The translations under genes were made by a program, and so were the position numbers. This document shows, one piece after another, positions 1 to 8,110 of a stretch of DNA of 64,000 nt; positions within the stretch are counted from its first letter, which is position 1; each line of letters starts with the position of its first letter. The notes below the pieces were generated by a model that searched no databases, had not been told where the DNA came from, and worked only from the letters and a program-made list of their open reading frames with translations. Origin of the DNA: Leifsonia aquatica H1aii (lineage in GTDB: Bacteria; Actinomycetota; Actinomycetes; Actinomycetales; Microbacteriaceae). The stretch covers positions 574,458 to 638,457 of the forward strand of contig NZ_AYMR01000009.1 of NCBI RefSeq assembly GCF_000633535.1. The letters run 5' to 3'.

Positions 1-1197
1 GTGCTGCTGGGCTTCGAGGTGGTCATCCTCATCTTCTTCGCCGTCTTCGCTCTGGTGCGGGTCTACACGGGCAACGCCGAGCCGTACTCGCTCATCCCGC
101 AATGGGACTGGTTCAACCCGTTCACCCTCGACTTCGCCAAGACGATCGCCCCCGCGATGCTCACCGCGATCTTCATCTACTGGGGCTGGGACACCGCGGT
201 GTCGATCAACGAGGAGACCAAGGACCCGGGCAAGACCCCGGGCCGCGCCGCCGTCATCAGCACCCTGCTGCTGCTGGCCACCTACGCGGTCGTCACGGTG
301 GCGACCGTCGCCTTCGCCGGGGTGGGGGAGAAGGGCATCGGACTGGCGAACCCCGCGAACTCGGGCGACGTGTTCTCGGCGATCGGCCCGACGCTGTTCG
401 GCGGGGGTGTTGTCGGGGGGATCCTGATGGCCCTGCTGGGGTTCTCGATCCTCACGTCGGCGTCGGCGTCGACCCAGACCACGATCCTCCCGACTGCGCG
501 CACCGCGCTCTCGATGGCCGCGTACAAGGCCATCCCGACGCAGTTCGCCCGGATCCACCCGAAGTTCCTCACCCCGACCTGGGCGACCATCGGGATGGGT
601 CTGGTCTCGGCGCTGTTCTACCTGATCTTCACCTTCATCAGCGCCACCCTGCTGACCGCCCTCATCGGCTCGATCGGCCTGATGATCGCGTTCTACTACG
701 GTCTCACCGGGTTCGCCTGCGTCTGGTTCTACCGCAAGACGCTCTTCCGGTCGTTCCGGGACATCGTGATGCGCGGCCTCTTCCCGTTCGTCGGCGGCGT
801 GATGCTGCTGGCCGTCTTCGTGTACGGACTGATCAGCTTCTCCGCGCCGGATTGGCTGACCGATGAGAACGGCAAGAACGTCACCATCTTCGGGATCGGC
901 GCCGAGGCCGTGGTGGGCGTCGGCGGTCTGGTCATCGGGGCCGTGCTGATGCTGATCTGGTGGTGGCGCAAGCCCGACTACTTCCGCGGCGAGACCCTGC
1001 CGATGCGCTCCCACGCGCTCGTGCTCGCCCCGGCCGGCGTGCCCACCTTCGGGCTGCCCGACTCCACGCCGGCCCGCACCGTGATCGCACCGGACCGCTC
1101 GAACCTGCCCCCTGGGCAGATCCCGCTGAATGCTGAGACACTGGAGCCGGTCGAGTCGGCCGACGACCCGACGGCTCCACGAGAGGACGGCACGTGA
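1..1197 (+). CDS. APC-family amino acid permease (5' end cut by window)
   Basis: Membrane transporter of the amino acid-polyamine-organocation superfamily. The visible 398 residues hold about eight hydrophobic segments and the loop NEETKDPGKTPGRA, typical of the middle of APC permeases. A hydrophilic, proline-rich cytoplasmic tail of about 65 residues ends the protein. Family members usually have about 12 membrane segments and 450-550 residues, so the first third probably lies outside the window and the GTG at base 1 is probably an internal Val codon. Its stop overlaps the start of the thioesterase gene by 4 bp (GTGA), suggesting translational coupling. The substrate cannot be told from the sequence. 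Confidence 0.85.
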   Translation: MLLGFEVVILIFFAVFALVRVYTGNAEPYSLIPQWDWFNPFTLDFAKTIAPAMLTAIFIYWGWDTAVSINEETKDPGKTPGRAAVISTLLLLATYAVVTVATVAFAGVGEKGIGLANPANSGDVFSAIGPTLFGGGVVGGILMALLGFSILTSASASTQTTILPTARTALSMAAYKAIPTQFARIHPKFLTPTWATIGMGLVSALFYLIFTFISATLLTALIGSIGLMIAFYYGLTGFACVWFYRKTLFRSFRDIVMRGLFPFVGGVMLLAVFVYGLISFSAPDWLTDENGKNVTIFGIGAEAVVGVGGLVIGAVLMLIWWWRKPDYFRGETLPMRSHALVLAPAGVPTFGLPDSTPARTVIAPDRSNLPPGQIPLNAETLEPVESADDPTAPREDGT

Positions 1198-1685
1198 CGG
1201 AACGCCAGCGCATCGTCGAATGGGAGGACCCGGCGCCGGGAGTGGCGGTGATGCCCACCCTGAGCGGCCTCGACTACCTGAGGGCCATGATCGATGGAGT
1301 GCTCCCGCCGCCTCCCATCGCGCGCCTCATGGACATGACGCTCGTCGATGCGGGGCCGGGCACGGCGACGTTCGTCTGCGAGCCGGACGAGTCTCACTAC
1401 AACCCGATCGGCACGGTGCACGGCGGCCTGGTCTGCACGCTGCTGGACTCGGTGCTCGGCTGCGCGGTGCAGACCACGCTGCCGCAGGGGCAGGGCTACA
1501 CCTCGATCGAGATCAAGGTGAACTACCTGCGCCCGGTGCTGGCGGACTCCGGTCCGCTGACCTGCGTCGGCACCGTCACCAAGCCGGGCAACCGGGTGGC
1601 GTTCGCCGACGGGGTCGTGACGGACGCCTCCGGCAAGGTCGTGGCGACCGCGACCGGGTCGTTGCTGGTGTTCCCGATCGGCTGA
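1194..1685 (+). CDS. PaaI-family hotdog thioesterase
   Basis: Probable acyl-CoA thioesterase of 163 residues. The hotdog-fold signature GTVHGG lies at residues 73-78, followed by the long helix that begins LVCTLLDSVLG, as in the PaaI/YbgC-like families that hydrolyse aryl- or acyl-CoA thioesters in the cytoplasm. The GTG start overlaps the permease stop. The convergent acyl-CoA ligase gene ends only 5 bp downstream. The first 35 residues are less conserved in type and may form a lid. The natural acyl substrate is unknown. Confidence 0.85.
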   Translation: MTERQRIVEWEDPAPGVAVMPTLSGLDYLRAMIDGVLPPPPIARLMDMTLVDAGPGTATFVCEPDESHYNPIGTVHGGLVCTLLDSVLGCAVQTTLPQGQGYTSIEIKVNYLRPVLADSGPLTCVGTVTKPGNRVAFADGVVTDASGKVVATATGSLLVFPIG

Positions 1686-1690
1686 GGACG

Positions 1691-3376
1691 TCAGCGGTCC
1701 AGCAGCTGGTCGCGCACCTTGCGCCGGATCACCTTGCCGACGATGGAGCGCGGGAGGTCGTCGACCTGGACGACGGACTTCGGCACTTTGTAGGCGGTGA
1801 GGGTGTCGCGGGCGTACGCGCGGATGGCGGCCTCGTCGAACGACGTCCCCGGCTGCATGACCACGGCCGCCACGACCTTCTCGCCGCTGTGGGCGTCCGG
1901 GAGGCCGACCACGGCCACGTCGGCGACGCCCTCGAAGGAGCGCAGGGCGTCCTCCACCTCGGTCGGCGCGATGTTGAAGCCGCCGGAGATGATCAGCTCC
2001 CTGATCCGGTCCACGATGCGGACGAAACCGTCCTCGTCCATGGTCGCGATGTCGCCGGTGCGGAACCACCCGTCGGCGGCGAACACCTTGGCGCTCTCGT
2101 CCGGCTTGCGCCAGTAACCCGAGAACACCTGCGGCCCGCGGGCGAGCAGCTCGCCCTCCTCGCCGAACGCGCGGTCGACCTCGGGGTCGTCGGGGTCGGC
2201 GATCCGCAGCTCGGTGCTGGAGAGGGGGAGGCCGACGGTGCCGGCCTTGCGCCCGTCGCTCACGGGGTTGGCCATGAGGACCGGCGAGCACTCGGAGAGT
2301 CCGTAGCCCTCGACGAGGTAGCCACCGGTGCGCTGCTCCCATTCGCCCACGACGTCCTGGGGGAGCGCCATGGCGCCGGAGATGGCGATGTCGATGCCCG
2401 CCAGGGAGACAGTGCGCTTGTCCGCCGCCTGCACCAGGCGGTCGTAGATCGGGGGCACGGCCGGAAGGAAGGTGGCCGGGCGCTTCTTGACCACGTCGAG
2501 CACCAGCTCCGGGTCGAACTTGGGGAAGAGCACCAAGCGCGCGCCCATGCTCATCGCGAACGTGAGGCAGAGGGTGAGGCCGTACGCGTGGAACAGCGGG
2601 AGCACGGCGTACACCACGGACGTGCCGCGCTCGACCGCGGGCACCCACGCCCGTGCCTGCGCCGCGTTCACCGTGAGGTTGGCGTGCGAGAGCATCGCCC
2701 CCTTCGGCAGCCCGGTGGTGCCGCTCGTGTACTGGATGAGCGCAAGGTCGTCCGCCTGCGGCCGGGGCGAGGACGCCTTCAGCCGGCGCCCGGAGACGAG
2801 CTGCTCCCAGGTCACGGTGCCGGAGACCTTCGTGGTCAGTGCCTCGCGGGCCTCCCTGGCCTTCCGGATCGGCAGGCGCAGCGCGAACCGCTTGCCGGCC
2901 GGCATCGCGGTCGTCATGTCGACCGAGATGACGGTGGTGACGCCGAGGTCGGCGGGGAGGTCCTGAACGGTCGCGGCCACCTTGTCCCAGACGATGGCGA
3001 CGGTCGCGCCGTGGTCTTCGAACTGGTGTCGCAGCTCACGCGGCGTGTAGAGCGGGTTGTGCTCGATCACGATCGCGCCCAGGCGCAGGGCCGCATAGAA
3101 CGCGACGACGTGCTGCGGGCAGTTGGGCAGCACCAGCGCCACGCGGTCGCCCTTGCGGACGCCCCGCTTGCGGAGGCCCTCGGCGGCACGGGCGATCTGC
3201 TCGCCGAGCTCCGCGTACGTCGTGGTCGCACCGAAGAACTCGAGCGCCACATGGCTGCCGTAGGTCTTCACGGACTCGTCGATCAGGTGGGCGAGGGAGC
3301 CGGCGGGGACGTCGACGTCGGCCGGGACGCCCGGTGCGTAGCTCGCGATCCAGGGGCGTTCGCTGTAGATGCTCAC
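1691..3376 (-). CDS. Long-chain fatty acid-CoA ligase (AMP-forming)
   Basis: Adenylate-forming enzyme that activates a fatty acid with ATP and CoA. The 561 residues carry the AMP-binding P-loop YTSGTTGLPKGAML (216-229), the GYGLSE motif, the GWFRTGD hinge motif and the C-terminal catalytic lysine region IVGKVIRRK. Length and motif order fit FadD-type ligases rather than a modular synthetase domain. It lies 10 bp downstream of the NAD(P)H-binding protein gene on the same strand, so the two are probably cotranscribed. The exact chain-length preference is not readable. Confidence 0.9.
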   Translation of the reverse strand: MSIYSERPWIASYAPGVPADVDVPAGSLAHLIDESVKTYGSHVALEFFGATTTYAELGEQIARAAEGLRKRGVRKGDRVALVLPNCPQHVVAFYAALRLGAIVIEHNPLYTPRELRHQFEDHGATVAIVWDKVAATVQDLPADLGVTTVISVDMTTAMPAGKRFALRLPIRKAREAREALTTKVSGTVTWEQLVSGRRLKASSPRPQADDLALIQYTSGTTGLPKGAMLSHANLTVNAAQARAWVPAVERGTSVVYAVLPLFHAYGLTLCLTFAMSMGARLVLFPKFDPELVLDVVKKRPATFLPAVPPIYDRLVQAADKRTVSLAGIDIAISGAMALPQDVVGEWEQRTGGYLVEGYGLSECSPVLMANPVSDGRKAGTVGLPLSSTELRIADPDDPEVDRAFGEEGELLARGPQVFSGYWRKPDESAKVFAADGWFRTGDIATMDEDGFVRIVDRIRELIISGGFNIAPTEVEDALRSFEGVADVAVVGLPDAHSGEKVVAAVVMQPGTSFDEAAIRAYARDTLTAYKVPKSVVQVDDLPRSIVGKVIRRKVRDQLLDR

Positions 3377-3386
3377 GCGCGCAAGC

Positions 3387-4052
3387 CTACGCGGGAGCGG
3401 CGAGAGCCCGCACGGCCTGCTCGATCGGGGTGTCGCCGGCGACGACCTCCCATGTCTTCCCGATGCTGCCCGGCTCGCCCAGGCAGGCGGCGATCAGACG
3501 GGCGACGTCCTCGCGCGGGATGGAGCCGCGCTCGACCGACGCGCCCAGGGTCACACCGCCCGTGCCCTCGTCGAAAGTGAGCGCGCCCGGGCGCAGGATG
3601 GTCCAGTCCAGCCCGGACTGCCGCAGGGCGGTGTCGGCGTCCCGTTTGGCCTCCACATAGGCACGCCAGTCGGGCGTCGCGTCGACGGCGACGGGGGAGT
3701 CGACACCCCACGCGGAGACCTGGACGAAGCGCCGGATGCCGGCGGCGGTGGCGGCCTCGGCCGACTTCACCGATCCGGCGAAATCGACGGTCCGTTTGCG
3801 GTCCACGCCCGAGCCGCCGCCCGCGCCTGCGGCGAAGACGACCGCGTCGCACCCGGCGAAGGCCGCCGCGAGAGCGTCGGAGTCCGCATACTCGATGTCG
3901 AGGAGCACGCCCTCCCCGCCCAGGCGGTAGACGTCCTCGGCGTGCTCGTCGTTGCGCACGACGCCGACGAAGTCGTCCCCCTGGTCGTAGAGGACCCGCA
4001 TGAGCTGCTGGGCGACTTTTCCGTGGGCACCGACGATCGCTACTCGAGACAT
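3387..4052 (-). CDS. NAD(P)H-binding protein, atypical SDR family
   Basis: About 221 residues with an N-terminal Rossmann motif (VAIVGAHGKVAQQL), an acidic residue after the second strand and the segment GIRRFVQVSAWGVDSP, typical of atypical short-chain dehydrogenases such as NmrA-like or SDR_a5 proteins. These bind NAD(P)H and often lack the classical catalytic tyrosine. A longer reading from 4109 is possible, but the ATG at 4052 directly precedes the Rossmann strand and is the likely start. It forms an operon with the acyl-CoA ligase. Its substrate is unknown. Confidence 0.85.
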   Translation of the reverse strand: MSRVAIVGAHGKVAQQLMRVLYDQGDDFVGVVRNDEHAEDVYRLGGEGVLLDIEYADSDALAAAFAGCDAVVFAAGAGGGSGVDRKRTVDFAGSVKSAEAATAAGIRRFVQVSAWGVDSPVAVDATPDWRAYVEAKRDADTALRQSGLDWTILRPGALTFDEGTGGVTLGASVERGSIPREDVARLIAACLGEPGSIGKTWEVVAGDTPIEQAVRALAAPA

Positions 4053-4138
4053 GTCTCCATCTTGCTCCCTCTCGGGGTGGGTGCGCTCACGGCGAACGTA
4101 CACAGACATCCGGCGTGTTCTTTGTTAGCGTCGGCACC

Positions 4139-4444
4139 ATGTCGGCCGTCCTGGAGCTCCTCGCGCATCTCGTCGCGTCCGCTCTGGGCACGGCCTGGAG
4201 CGCGAGCTCACCGGGCGGCCTCCTCGCCGCCGCCGGCGTGGCCGGTGCGGTCGGCCTGATCGCCGCCGTCGCCGTCGCCTCGGTGCGCTCGGTCGCCGCC
4301 CTCGCGGCCTCGTTGCGCGAACGCGCGGTCTGGTCGCGCCCCGCCGAGCCCGATGTCGACGGGCTCGCCGAGAGCCAGTCCCACCCCGACACCGACGGGC
4401 GCCCGCGCCCGCGAGCGCCGGGATCCCCGCTGCCGGCCGCGTAG
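4139..4444 (+). CDS. Small membrane protein (DUF6412-like) upstream of yidC
   Basis: A 101-residue protein with two hydrophobic segments (about residues 5-22 and 30-55) and a charged, Pro/Arg-rich tail. Similar small proteins precede the YidC-like insertase gene in several Microbacteriaceae, which is why I place it near the DUF6412 family; that is recalled family knowledge, not a search result. The ATG at 4139 is preferred over an in-frame start at 4115 because it leads directly into the first membrane segment. It probably shares an operon with the insertase gene 66 bp downstream. Confidence 0.65.
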   Translation: MSAVLELLAHLVASALGTAWSASSPGGLLAAAGVAGAVGLIAAVAVASVRSVAALAASLRERAVWSRPAEPDVDGLAESQSHPDTDGRPRPRAPGSPLPAA

Positions 4445-4510
4445 CCGGGGCGTTCGCCCTGCGCACGGCCAGACGACTCCACGTCCGTCCGACAGCAGGG
4501 AAACACACTC

Positions 4511-5284
4511 ATGGACCTCTTCTCCTGGCCGCCCATCGCGGCCGTCCTCGACGCGGCCTACCGCCTCGTCACCGGCCTCTCCGCCGCGATCGAGCCGCTC
4601 GCCGGCACCGCGGCGGGCGTCGTCGCGATCATCGTGCTCACGATGCTCGTGCGCGCCGTCCTCCTCCCCGTCGGCATCAGCCAGGTGCGCGCCGAGTTCA
4701 CCCGTCGCCGGCTCGCCCCGCAGCTGGCCGACCTGCAGAAGAAGCACGGCGCGAATCGCGAACGGCTCGCGGAGGCGACGATCGAGCTCTATCGACGCGA
4801 GCGCACCTCGCCGTTCGCCGGGATGCTGCCGCTGCTCGCGCAGATCCCCGTCATCTCGCTCGTGTACGCCGTCTTCACCCACCCGATGATCGCCGGCCAC
4901 GCCAACGACCTGCTCGGTGAGCGGACGTTCGGGGCGCCCCTCGGCACCAGCTTCGTGGGACTGACCGGAGCGGGCCCGGTCTGGCCGGCCATCGCGGTCT
5001 ACCTGACCGTTCTGGCGCTGATCGCGGTCGTGACGACGGTCTCGCGCCGGGTGCTCGCGCTGCCGCAGCCGGAGGGCGCCGCCACACCGACCGGCATGCT
5101 GCGCGCGCTGTCGTTCCTGCCGTACGTGACCGTGGTGTTCGCCGCCTTCGTCCCGTTGGCGGCCGCCGTCTACATCCTCACCACGACCACCTGGACGGTG
5201 GCGGAGCGCTGGCTGCTGCGCCGTCTGCTCGATCCGGCGCGCAAGCGCCCGCAGGGAAGGACGACACCGTCGATCTCGCACTGA
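4511..5284 (+). CDS. YidC/Oxa1-family membrane protein insertase
   Basis: Membrane insertase paralogue of 257 residues. It has the 60KD_IMP/Oxa1 layout: a first membrane helix (AGVVAIIVLTMLVRAVLLPVG), the cytoplasmic helical hairpin rich in Arg/Lys (about residues 60-100), then helices around PLLAQIPVISLVYAVF and three more toward the C-terminus. It lacks the large periplasmic domain of proteobacterial YidC, as expected for Gram-positive types. The gene is not in the rnpA-yidC-jag locus that usually holds the main insertase, so it is probably a second, accessory copy. Confidence 0.9.
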   Translation: MDLFSWPPIAAVLDAAYRLVTGLSAAIEPLAGTAAGVVAIIVLTMLVRAVLLPVGISQVRAEFTRRRLAPQLADLQKKHGANRERLAEATIELYRRERTSPFAGMLPLLAQIPVISLVYAVFTHPMIAGHANDLLGERTFGAPLGTSFVGLTGAGPVWPAIAVYLTVLALIAVVTTVSRRVLALPQPEGAATPTGMLRALSFLPYVTVVFAAFVPLAAAVYILTTTTWTVAERWLLRRLLDPARKRPQGRTTPSISH

Positions 5285-5493
5285 CACCCGTCCCCGAGCC
5301 GGCGACCGAGCGGCTCACCGGCACGCACGCGACGTTCCCGCGGGAGGGGGTGGCGGCGTGGCCGGCGGGCCTGGCCACCGCCGCGGACCCTGCGGACTGG
5401 GCGATCCTCCGCGCGGAGTACGGCGAGCACGAGGGGATCGACGCCCTGGTGATGGGATGCTTGTCGCATGTGGAGACGCAAGACCAGTCCTGA
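5281..5493 (+). CDS. Small hypothetical protein, start uncertain
   Basis: An open frame runs past the yidC stop and ends at 5493. Its sequence is protein-like: PVPEPATERLTGTHATFP, then a DWAILRAEYGEHEGIDALVMG segment. No ATG, GTG or TTG stands at the beginning. The well-placed Shine-Dalgarno GGGAAGG at 5254-5260 points to a GTC codon at 5269; CTG at 5281 or GTG at 5350 are the usable alternatives. The last 26 bp overlap the next gene. It may be a real gene with a rare start, or one damaged by a GTG-to-GTC change. I do not recognise a family. Confidence 0.4.
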   Translation: MTPVPEPATERLTGTHATFPREGVAAWPAGLATAADPADWAILRAEYGEHEGIDALVMGCLSHVETQDQS

Positions 5494-5788
5494 CGGGCGG
5501 GGCCCGCACGAGGACGCGGCGGCCGGCGGCGCCCTCGGCGTGGGCGTGCAGGTGTACGTCCGTGAGAGCGACCCGCCCGCCGGAGACGACTGGGTCGGCG
5601 AGCCGACCGGCGTGATCGTGGCGCCGGGCGAGCGCAGCCTGCGCAGCGTGTCGTTGCCGGCCGACCGGTTGACGACCTGGGTGGTCGCCTTCAGCGAGCC
5701 GCAGTATCGTCGCGACGGGCGCGGGCCGGCCGAGACCGCGACGGTCCCGGCCTCCCGCCTCGTCGCCGCCGAGCCCGTGGAGGACTGA
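5468..5788 (+). CDS. Hypothetical protein
   Basis: A 106-residue cytoplasmic protein with no recognised domain. After a basic start (MWRRKTSPDGR) it has alternating hydrophobic residues suggesting a small beta-rich fold (VGVQVYVRESDPP, TGVIVAPGERSLRSVSLPA, TTWVVAFSEPQYRRDG). It overlaps the preceding small frame and is followed at once by the DUF1697 gene (stop 5788, next start 5790), so these are probably one transcript. No function is proposed. Confidence 0.6.
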   Translation: MWRRKTSPDGRGPHEDAAAGGALGVGVQVYVRESDPPAGDDWVGEPTGVIVAPGERSLRSVSLPADRLTTWVVAFSEPQYRRDGRGPAETATVPASRLVAAEPVED

Positions 5789-5789
5789 C

Positions 5790-6326
5790 GTGCTCGCCGT
5801 CGGACTGGTGCGCGGGATCAACGTCGGGGCGTCGACCAGGGTCGCCGCGGGCGACCTGGCGGCGGCGTTCCAGGATGCGGGTCTGCGCGACGTGGTGACG
5901 CTGCTGCAGAGTGGCAACGCCGTCTTCGTCGCCGACGAGGAGCCAACGGCCTCCCTGGCGGCGCGCGTGGAGGAGGCGCTGCGCGCCCGTTCGGGCGTCT
6001 CCGCCCGGGTCGTGCTGCTGCCGGAGGAGCGGTTCCGCGCCGTGGCGGCGGCGAACCCGCTCGTCGCGGTGGCGGACGACGACGCGCGGCTGGTGGTGAC
6101 CTTCCTCGACCACGAGCTGCCGGAGGGCGTGGAGCTCCCGGCCGACGCGGAGACCGTGCCCGAGCTGATCCGGGCGGGCGAGCGCGCCCTCTACCAGTGG
6201 TGTCCGCTGGGCGTCTCCAAGTCCGTCGTCCCTGCCGCGTTCTGGCGCGCGGTCGGCCCCGTGGCGGCGGCGCGGAACCAGCGCACGGTGGCCCGGCTCC
6301 TCGCCGAGCTCGATCGGCGCGGTTGA
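5790..6326 (+). CDS. DUF1697 family protein
   Basis: 178 residues. The opening LAVGLVRGINVGASTRVAAGDLAAAF matches the start of DUF1697 proteins (typically L.RGINVGG...M..L...), followed by VTLLQSGNAVFVAD and, near the end, the conserved SKSVVPAAFWRAVG...AARNQRTV block. Structures of this family show a ferredoxin-like fold, but no activity is established. The GTG start lies one base after the stop of the preceding gene. Confidence 0.85.
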   Translation: MLAVGLVRGINVGASTRVAAGDLAAAFQDAGLRDVVTLLQSGNAVFVADEEPTASLAARVEEALRARSGVSARVVLLPEERFRAVAAANPLVAVADDDARLVVTFLDHELPEGVELPADAETVPELIRAGERALYQWCPLGVSKSVVPAAFWRAVGPVAAARNQRTVARLLAELDRRG

Positions 6327-6376
6327 GGGCCACGCGAGCACTGTTCCGGCGCGCCCGGCGAACCTACAATTGCGGC

Positions 6377-7036
6377 ATGTTCGTCGAGGGCACGCTTCGA
6401 TGGCAGGTCACCGAGGACTGTCCCTGGGACCTGCTGATGGCCCTCGCCGTCCGCGACCTCGCCGGGCTGGGGGAGGCCGGCGAGCCGGCGCTGCCGCGAC
6501 TGACCCCGGCGCTCGCGCCGGTGCTGCGGGCCAACACGGGCGCGCATCCCGCGGTCCCGCGGGCGGCATCCCGCGCCGGGCACACCGGAGCGGCGGTGGG
6601 GGAGCCCGGCACCCTCGCGCAGCAGTGGCGCGCGTGGTTCGACGTCGCCGTCGACCGGGAGCGACGGCCGCTCGGCGGGATGCTGCGCCCGCCGCACTTC
6701 CCCGTCTTCGACCGCGCGATCGAGCTTCAGGACGTCGTGATCGCCCACTACGACGCGGCGGCGGACTGGGCGCACCAGCGCCACGCCGAGTACGTGCAGG
6801 CGAGTCTGCTGAACCACGCCCGCCGCGCCGCGGACATCGTCGACGTGGTGCGCGAGCGCGAGCACGAGTTGCGCCGCCAGGCAGGGTACTTCCGGCTCGA
6901 CCTCGACGTGCTGCCGCTCTCGAGCTCCGGCGCGTGGATCGTCGGGCCGCATACCGTGGTCGTCAGCGCGAGCCTGCGCGACGACTCCCCGGCGTTCCGG
7001 GACTGGTTCCGGCCCCTGGTGTCCGCGCTCGTCTGA
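6377..7036 (+). CDS. Conserved hypothetical protein
   Basis: About 219 residues from the ATG at 6377; an upstream in-frame extension to 6197 overlaps the DUF1697 gene and is unlikely. The sequence is rich in Trp and Arg, has a central helical region (HQRHAEYVQASLLNHARRA, VRERE) and ends SSGAWIVGPHTVVVSASL followed by FRDWFRPLV. I do not recognise a family with a known role. It stands alone, converging on the aldo/keto reductase gene 26 bp away. Confidence 0.65.
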   Translation: MFVEGTLRWQVTEDCPWDLLMALAVRDLAGLGEAGEPALPRLTPALAPVLRANTGAHPAVPRAASRAGHTGAAVGEPGTLAQQWRAWFDVAVDRERRPLGGMLRPPHFPVFDRAIELQDVVIAHYDAAADWAHQRHAEYVQASLLNHARRAADIVDVVREREHELRRQAGYFRLDLDVLPLSSSGAWIVGPHTVVVSASLRDDSPAFRDWFRPLVSALV

Positions 7037-7062
7037 GGCGGCCGCCAGAGGCCGGGACGCCG

Positions 7063-8067
7063 TCAGGCCGGGCGCTGGGCCGGCGAGATCGTCTGGGCGG
7101 GGTCGGTCTCCGCGACATCCCCGATCGCCTCGTCGATGCGCGCGAGAACCTCGCCGGACAGGCGCACGCCCGCCGCGGCGGCGTTGGAGGCGACCTGCTC
7201 GGGACGCGAGGCGCCCACGATCGCGGCGGCCACGTTCGGGTTCTGCAGCACCCACGCGACGGCGAGCTGGGCCATCGTGATCCCGAGCTCGTCGGCGATG
7301 GGCTTCAGGCCCTGGACGGCCGTGAGCACGTCGTCGCGCAGGAAGCCCTTGATCGCGTTCGCCCCGCCCTTCTCGTCCGCCGCACGGCTGCCGGCCGGCG
7401 GCTGCGCGCCCGGCGCGTACTTGCCGGTGAGCACGCCCTGAGCGACGGGCGACCAGACGATCTGCGAGATCCCGAGCTCGGCCGACGCGGGCACGACCTC
7501 CTTCTCGATGACCCGCCAGAGCATGGAGTACTGCGGCTGGTTCGAGATCAGCTGGAAGCCGAGCTCCTTCGACAGGGCGTGACCGGCGCGCAGCTGCTCG
7601 GCGTTCCACTCGCTCACACCGATATAGAGGGCCTTGCCGGCGCGGACGACATCGGCGAACGCCTGCATCGTCTCCTCGAGCGGAGTCTCGTAGTCGAACC
7701 GGTGGGCCTGGTACAGGTCGACGTAGTCGGTGCCCAGACGCTCGAGCGAGCCGTCGATCGACTCGAAGATGTGCTTGCGGGAGAGCCCGACATCGTTGTG
7801 GCCCTTCGGGCCGGTCGGCCAGTACACCTTCGTGAAGATCTCGAGCGAGGCACGGCGCTCACCCGCGAGGGCGTCGCCGAGAACCTTCTCGGCCGCGGTG
7901 TTCGCGTAGGCGTCCGCGGTGTCGAACGTGGTGATCCCGGCGTCGAGCGCGGCCCGCACGCTGCGTGCGGCGATGTCGTTCTCCACCTGGGAGGCGTGGG
8001 TCAGCCAGTTGCCGTAGATGATCTCCGAGATCTTGAGCCCGGAGTTGCCGAGGTATCTGAATTCCAT
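7063..8067 (-). CDS. Aldo/keto reductase
   Basis: NADPH-dependent oxidoreductase of 334 residues resembling the voltage-gated potassium channel beta-subunit/YghZ branch. The catalytic tetrad is visible: Asp49, Tyr54, Lys80 and His122 (in DTADAYAN, IFTKVYW and LYQAHRFD). The C-terminal cofactor-binding region ASRPEQVASNAAA is intact. It starts back to back with the DNA polymerase IV gene (43 bp between starts). The physiological aldehyde or ketone is unknown. Confidence 0.9.
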   Translation of the reverse strand: MEFRYLGNSGLKISEIIYGNWLTHASQVENDIAARSVRAALDAGITTFDTADAYANTAAEKVLGDALAGERRASLEIFTKVYWPTGPKGHNDVGLSRKHIFESIDGSLERLGTDYVDLYQAHRFDYETPLEETMQAFADVVRAGKALYIGVSEWNAEQLRAGHALSKELGFQLISNQPQYSMLWRVIEKEVVPASAELGISQIVWSPVAQGVLTGKYAPGAQPPAGSRAADEKGGANAIKGFLRDDVLTAVQGLKPIADELGITMAQLAVAWVLQNPNVAAAIVGASRPEQVASNAAAAGVRLSGEVLARIDEAIGDVAETDPAQTISPAQRPA

Positions 8068-8110
8068 GCGATCACGCTACCCGTCGCGGACGCTGTCAGG
8101 GGACGGTGGC

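Noticed and set aside
1691..4052. Part of a secondary-metabolite cluster (ligase plus SDR)
   Set aside because: No carrier protein, ketosynthase or NRPS genes nearby.
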